Of a DNA stretch of 64,000 nt, positions 59,628 to 64,000 are shown in pieces. This DNA is from Heterotrichella gracilis. Lineage: Eukaryota > Sar > Xanthophyceae > Tribonematales > Xanthonemataceae. The stretch covers positions 1 through 64,000 of the forward strand of contig JAULBX010020965.1 of assembly GCA_032358255.1 (NCBI GenBank), in the 5' to 3' direction. Made by a program: the position numbers and the translations under genes. Every line of letters begins with the position of its first letter. The stretch's first letter is position 1. A model generated the notes under the pieces. It was not told the DNA's origin, made no database searches, and saw only the letters and a list, made by a program, of their open reading frames with translations.

Positions 59628-62051
59628 TCATGACGTTGGTGACGTGGTCGCCGTAATGCTCACTATACCACCCGCACCCCCATCCCCGCCCCGCGCCACC
59701 CCGCCAGCAATCTCCCCTTGGCCGCACCACCTCCCCTCCCGGCACGCCCAGTACCGCACCCACGCCGGCAGTTCCTCCCCCAACCCCCCCACCGCCAGCA
59801 CATCCACCACCATGGGTGGCAGCTGCGCCCCAAACCTCCCCCGATGGCTGTGCAGGAACTGCAGGGCGGCTGCTAGCGCGTGCACCTGGAAGGCTATTGC
59901 TGCGCACAGCAGGGACACGCCAAGGGCTTGCAGCATGCGTGCCGCGGGCTCTGCAGGTGGGGGAGGGTGTGCGTGAGGGTGAAGGGTTTGAGGTTTGAGG
60001 TTTGAGGTTTAGGGTTTAGGGTTGGTGTGGTCCTGAGGGCGTGGTACTTGTGGCGCGGGAGCCTCCACAGGCGCTTGGGGGTGGTGGGCGCAGGGTAGAT
60101 TTTGGGGTAGGGTTTTTGAGGGTGTGTGGCTGGTGGATTTGGCATGCGCAGGCCTTGCGTGGAGCTGGTGGCGCACATTGGCCCCTAAAGGCCTGGGCGC
60201 CCGCCCACACACCCTCTAATCACATACCACATACCCTACCCTATGCGGCGCACGTAGGTCTGCAAAAGTATTTTTGGCTTGAAAAGTGCACCACACTTAC
60301 CGTGTGAATAAATTTGCTTCTATTTAACGAAAAGTATTTTTCCATGCACAGTGGCTCCCCACGCCACTGTGGTGTGGCCCTCCTCCTATGCCAACTACAA
60401 CAACAAAAACCCCCACCTGCATGCATGCGCTCCAACAGCCTGTCAAACGCCCAGGGCACCAGGGCGCAGGCCAAGCCAGTGGCCGCGTAGGACAGCGCCA
60501 GGCGAGGGAGCAGGTGGAAGCTCCTGCAATGGGGAGGGATGGGGTCTAGGGTTCTAGGGTTTTTGGGATGAGATTTTCCTCCAGGAGAAAAGGGGGGTTC
60601 ACTGCCTAAGGAAATGGAAGTTTCCACGATGGGATGGATTGGCAGGTTTCATTACAGTTTGCCCACACAAGAGGCAGAGCTTTTGCAAAGGGTACTCCCC
60701 ATCCATGCATCGGCCCCTGGTGGCGCCCACCCCCCGATCACCATGCACGCATGGCATGGCATCATGCGTGCACCAGCCGGAGTTACAGTATAACACAAAC
60801 TCATAATCCATCCCTCTTTTACCTGTACATCACCGCGCAGCCCCTGCAGCAGTCCCCCACCGCCCCCATCACCATATTCCCCCGCAGGTCAAGCGCGGCA
60901 TCCAGCTCAACGCGCGCACACATGGGGTTCTTAATTCGGACTCTATGTAATGTGATACCTTTTATCACATTTGAATTAAAACTTTCCATTTTGAGCACTC
61001 ATCGGGTTCCTGGTTGCCACATGTACTAGAACACTGACTAAAACCCTCCTTACCTGTACATCACCGCGCAGCCCCTGCAGCAGTCCCCCACCGCCCCCAT
61101 CACCATATTGCCACGCAGGTCAAGCGCGGCATCCAGCTCAGCGCGTGCACCCATGGGGTTCCCGGTTTTGTCCAGCGCATCGGACGCCAATCCCCAGTTG
61201 ATTGGCTCCTCCCCCAGAAAAAAGGTGGTCCAGGTGTCCTGCGGGTGGAAGGCCTCCTTGCTGACGTGGCACTTGCAGGAGGGGCACACGTACTCGGGGA
61301 AGTCGCCTGGGGAGGGGGAAATAGTGTGGGGGAGGTTTTGGGTGTTTTTCACCATTGTTCTGTCATTCTACTGGGCTGGAGAATGGCATAATGCGTGCTA
61401 ATTAGGCCAGGTGTGCGCCTATTATGACCCTGCGAGCCCTGCGTGTGGTGCTACACTCATGACTTCCTGTCCTGGTGCCATGCGGTGACAAGGGTACCAG
61501 AAGGGTTCCAGGAGAGTTGTACCAGTGGTGCTGGTGTGCCTGGGACACATCTCACCAGGCAACTTCTTAATCATTGAATATAATAAGTGCATAGGTACAA
61601 TGTACTGATGGTTCAGGACCCTGATACTAGTCGTGGCACTGTTGGGTTGCTAGGCAAACCCCACCAGGCTGGGTTGCAGGGACACACACCACCACCCTCC
61701 ACCAACCAAGTATAACCAGCCCGCACCTGTGAATGGGCACAAAAGGGCGTTTTTCTTGGCCGATATGGTGTCACCTGGGCCCACAGGTCCAGCATTCCAT
61801 GGGAACCTCCGCAGGTAGTGCTCGGCTTGGACCCCAAAGGTGATACCTAGGTGGAGCGCAGCATACGCAGCACACAGCACTGATGCCACGCAGGTAAGTG
61901 TGATCTGGACGGCTATTACTGACTGTGGGGCTGCGAAGACCGCGGCTGCTGTGCTGGCCAGGCATGCTGCTGCGATGGCAGCGAGGAGCCTGGCATGGGG
62001 GCCCAGGACCAATGCTGTGGAGACAGGCGAGAGGAGCAGCACCCACAGCAT
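59628..62051 (-). CDS. Membrane protein with zinc-ribbon-like cysteines, family unknown
   Basis: Four minus-strand exons close to 335 codons: 61727-62051, 61054-61306, 60417-60523 and 59628-59950. Hydrophobic segments: LWVLLLSPVSTALVL, LLAAIAAACLASTAAAVF, VIAVQITLTCVASVLCAAY, LALSYAATGLACALVPW and LGVSLLCAAIAFQVHALAAA. Between them lies a Cys-rich soluble part: ALLCPFTG, YVCPSCKCHVSKEAF and, later, VGDCCRGCAVMYR, which could bind a metal or form disulphides. The C-terminus is Gly-rich. I do not recognise the family. The start at 62051 is the first ATG of the open exon; CGCAG just upstream leaves room for another 5' exon. Intron 2 contains a 110-bp copy of the exon 2 end. Confidence 0.7.
60820..61160 (-). 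repeat. 110-bp copy of an exon end with its donor
   Basis: 61053-61160 (TACCTGTACATCACCGCGCA ... CATGGGGTTC) recurs at 60821-60930, nearly identical over about 110 bp including the splice donor. The copy still reads open, so use of either donor is conceivable. ACTAAAACCCTCC precedes the real copy. Confidence 0.92.
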
Positions 62052-63080
62052 CAGGAATAGCGTCTCTGCGCAAAACTACTTCTATGCACCGTGGAATTGG
62101 TGTATATGACAGGCGCCTTCTAGTGGAGGTTGCGGGTTCGTTTTTATACTGGTCTGTCAAAGCTAGGCCATTGGTTAGAGCTGAGCACCACAACAATCGG
62201 GTCAAAACCGTGACCCCACAAGGTATGGTTTGAAACAAGTCATGGGTAGGGCTGTCTCGCTGCTTATCGGGCAACCACGGTCTATATTCTAGGTCGTGGT
62301 TTTTGCCTAGAAACGTCAATGTACGAGCGGGGTGAACGGGTACTGCCCATTGTACTGGCGGGGACCGTTTCGGGGCGGCATCAACACATGCCGAAGCTCA
62401 CGATGAACGTCTGTCTGTACACAGTTGTGTTTTATAGGCTTCTAAGAAGATTCTTGGGCAATGTCCAGCTGTTTCGAAGATCCTGCACGGTTGGTATCGA
62501 TATCGCTTGGAGTGCAGACACATTTGCGCGCCACAATCGCAAGTGGCAACCCTAGGCCCTAGGCTAGGGTTTGGTTCCCATGTCCGACAGGCTATGCAAG
62601 CATTTGGGCACAGCCAGCTAAGGACAAGCTTCAAGAGCGACAATTAAACCGGCATACGGGAAATGGCTGGAGTTTTGACTTGTCAAACACGAAAAACGGT
62701 CATCAGATTGGCCATGCATGGTTAAGCCACCAGGCTGGCTTTCAGGAAGCATCTTCTCAGTCGCCATGAAACAAAGCAGCCAAATATATCAAGAACAGCA
62801 AACAAAATTATTAGGGTGCAGGCCAGTGACATGTATTTCCTTTTGCCAAGGCGCAGATGCTGCGTCCCCCCAGGTCAGTGCAAAACCAAAGGTGAGAATG
62901 ATCACAAGTAACACACAATCCCTCTCCCAACACCCCACATGCTGAAGGAGCCATCCCATCCCCCATTCCCACCCACCCCTTCCCGCTCACCCATTACCCA
63001 TCCCCCCGCCGTCGCTCGCACCATCCCTCCCACCACCACCCACCACCACCCACCACCACACCCCTTGCGCCACCACCCCC
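62052..63080. other. Intergenic region with CA/CC-rich simple repeat
   Basis: Contains CACCACCCACCACC runs at about 63030-63065 just past the XPF stop. CCCTAGGCCCTAGGCTAGGG occurs at 62550-62569. No gene supported. Confidence 0.5.
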
Positions 63081-64000
63081 TCAGGCAGCCGCAAAGAAGC
63101 TCGCCGGCACCGCCCCATGCAAAAACTCCCAAAGCTTCTTGGCAGCACCCGCACCCCCCATCACCCGCTCCAGCGCATCTTTCTCAATCCCCACCAGCCC
63201 CGCCAAAGATCCCGCCTCCCGCATGAGCCCCCGGTAATTTGCATCGCTCACCCCCGGGAGCCGCCGCAGCATGTCAATGGCGGGCTGGTTCACCACCGAT
63301 TCCGCGCCGGCGGCGGCTGCGCCGGCGGCCGGCATGCCGTCGGGGCCGAGCGGGATGCCAATGGCGGCGGCGGCAGCGGGCTCGGGCTCGTCCTGATTGC
63401 TTTTGAGGGCCTGCGGGTGGAGCGGGTGGGGGTGGGTGACATGTAGTAGGTGCCCAGCGGCCCTACTAGGGTTTTAGGTTTCAGGGTTGAAGTTTAGGGA
63501 ACCGCACAAAATCATGCCACCCAGAAGAAGGATACCCGCCGTGGCGTGCAGCAACCTTGACTACAAAACACTTAATAATACCTACACCCTAACCCCTAAA
63601 CTGCGACCTTTACCTTGGAGGATGTCCACCATTGCGTAGAGCCTCCCTGGCAACATTATCCTAAACCCTTCACTCTACTCCCTAAGCCCTGCATCCCGGC
63701 CCTCACCTGGAAGATGTCCGCCGCGGCGTGCATCGACCTCCACCATCCTCAAACTGGGGACATAGAGCACCAACGGAGGTTTTTAACCTAAACCCTCAAA
63801 CCTCAACCCTAGGTTCTCACCTGGAAGATGTCGGCAGTGGCGTGCAGCGACCTCGACCATATTATTCTCACCCTGGGGAAGTGCAGGCACAGCAGCACCA
63901 GGCGCGACATGAGCGCCCCGCTGCTGATGTCATCCCCGATGTCGGCGGTAGCTTGCACCACAAACGCCTTGTCCGCCTCAAATTCGATGAGCAGGATGGG
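63081..64000 (-). CDS. XPF: DNA repair endonuclease XPF/RAD1 (ERCC4 family), C-terminal part
   Basis: Two minus-strand exons are in the window: 63821-64000 (continues past the right edge) and 63081-63410. The first encodes the end of the ERCC4 nuclease domain: ILLIEFEADKAFVVQ, ISSGALMSRLVLLCLHFPRV, IIWSRSLHATADIF. The second holds a Gly/Ala-rich linker after ALKSNQDEPEP and the paired helix-hairpin-helix domain (AIDMLRRLPGVSDANYRGLM; VMGGAGAAKKLWEFLHG) that binds ERCC1. XPF-ERCC1 cuts DNA 5' of lesions in nucleotide excision and crosslink repair. The phases agree (0/0). The nuclease-core acidic motif lies outside the window. Confidence 0.93.
63530..63875 (-). repeat. Copies of an XPF exon end in the following intron
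   Basis: The real exon end and donor (63815-63860, TCTCACCTGGAAGATGTCGG, GTGGCGTGCAGCGACCTCGA) is echoed at 63705-63762 with the donor intact (CCTCACCTGGAAGATGTCCG), at 63612-63640 (CCTTGGAGGATGTCCACC) and as a fragment at 63535-63560 (GCCGTGGCGTGCAGCAACCT). Telomere-like CCTAAACCCT units lie between copies. Confidence 0.88.

Noticed and set aside
61771-62319. A 182-codon minus-strand frame overlapping the membrane protein.
   Set aside because: It overlaps the first exon in another frame and lacks hydrophobic or domain pattern; the phase-consistent model is preferred.
1-64000. Retroelements, DNA transposons or viral genes.
   Set aside because: No reverse transcriptase, integrase, transposase or capsid-like frame and no long terminal repeats were recognised.

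Overview
The window looks like nuclear DNA of a green alga. All recognisable genes are split by many short GT-AG introns. At least six of about thirteen products are chloroplast proteins of the plant and green-algal type: cpSRP43, RNase J, a lumenal FKBP, calredoxin, a PsbP-domain protein and a Tat-targeted coiled-coil protein. Short runs of the Arabidopsis-type telomere unit TTTAGGG/CCCTAAA are scattered through introns and flanks. Calredoxin points to algae rather than land plants. I do not name a species.

Layout, left to right. A type II membrane glycosyltransferase (GT61-like, minus, cut by the left edge) is divergent from the gene for cpSRP43 (2529-7179). Next is an unrecognised secreted modular protein built from alternating duplicated exons (8728-12360). 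A 3.5-kb tandem duplication follows: an intact rhomboid protease gene (14145-16514) and a decayed second copy (17715-20090). On the minus strand come a glycerophosphodiester phosphodiesterase gene with an in-frame stop (21217-25769) and an 11-exon RNase J gene (27665-33036). On the plus strand are a lumenal FKBP (35363-37165) and an F-box/leucine-rich protein with one apparent frameshift (38397-40619). The minus strand then carries a thylakoid coiled-coil protein (42650-48639) and calredoxin (49899-53489). Calredoxin is divergent from a PsbP-domain gene (54169-55999). The right end holds an unrecognised small protein (57429-58795), a membrane protein with a zinc-ribbon-like motif (59628-62051, minus) and the 3' part of the XPF/RAD1 repair nuclease gene (63081-64000, minus).

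The most unusual feature is repeat structure, not a single gene. In nearly every gene, one or more exon edges (30-110 bp including the splice site) occur again as direct, decayed copies in the adjacent intron or just past the gene end. Short CCCTAAA/TTTAGGG tracts often lie between the copies. Some copies have become working exons, and at the largest scale a whole gene is duplicated. This suggests a genome that grows introns and proteins by local tandem duplication, with telomere-type DNA left at many junctions. Gene models were built by eye. For most genes every intron phase closes and the total length is a multiple of three; exceptions are stated in the entries.
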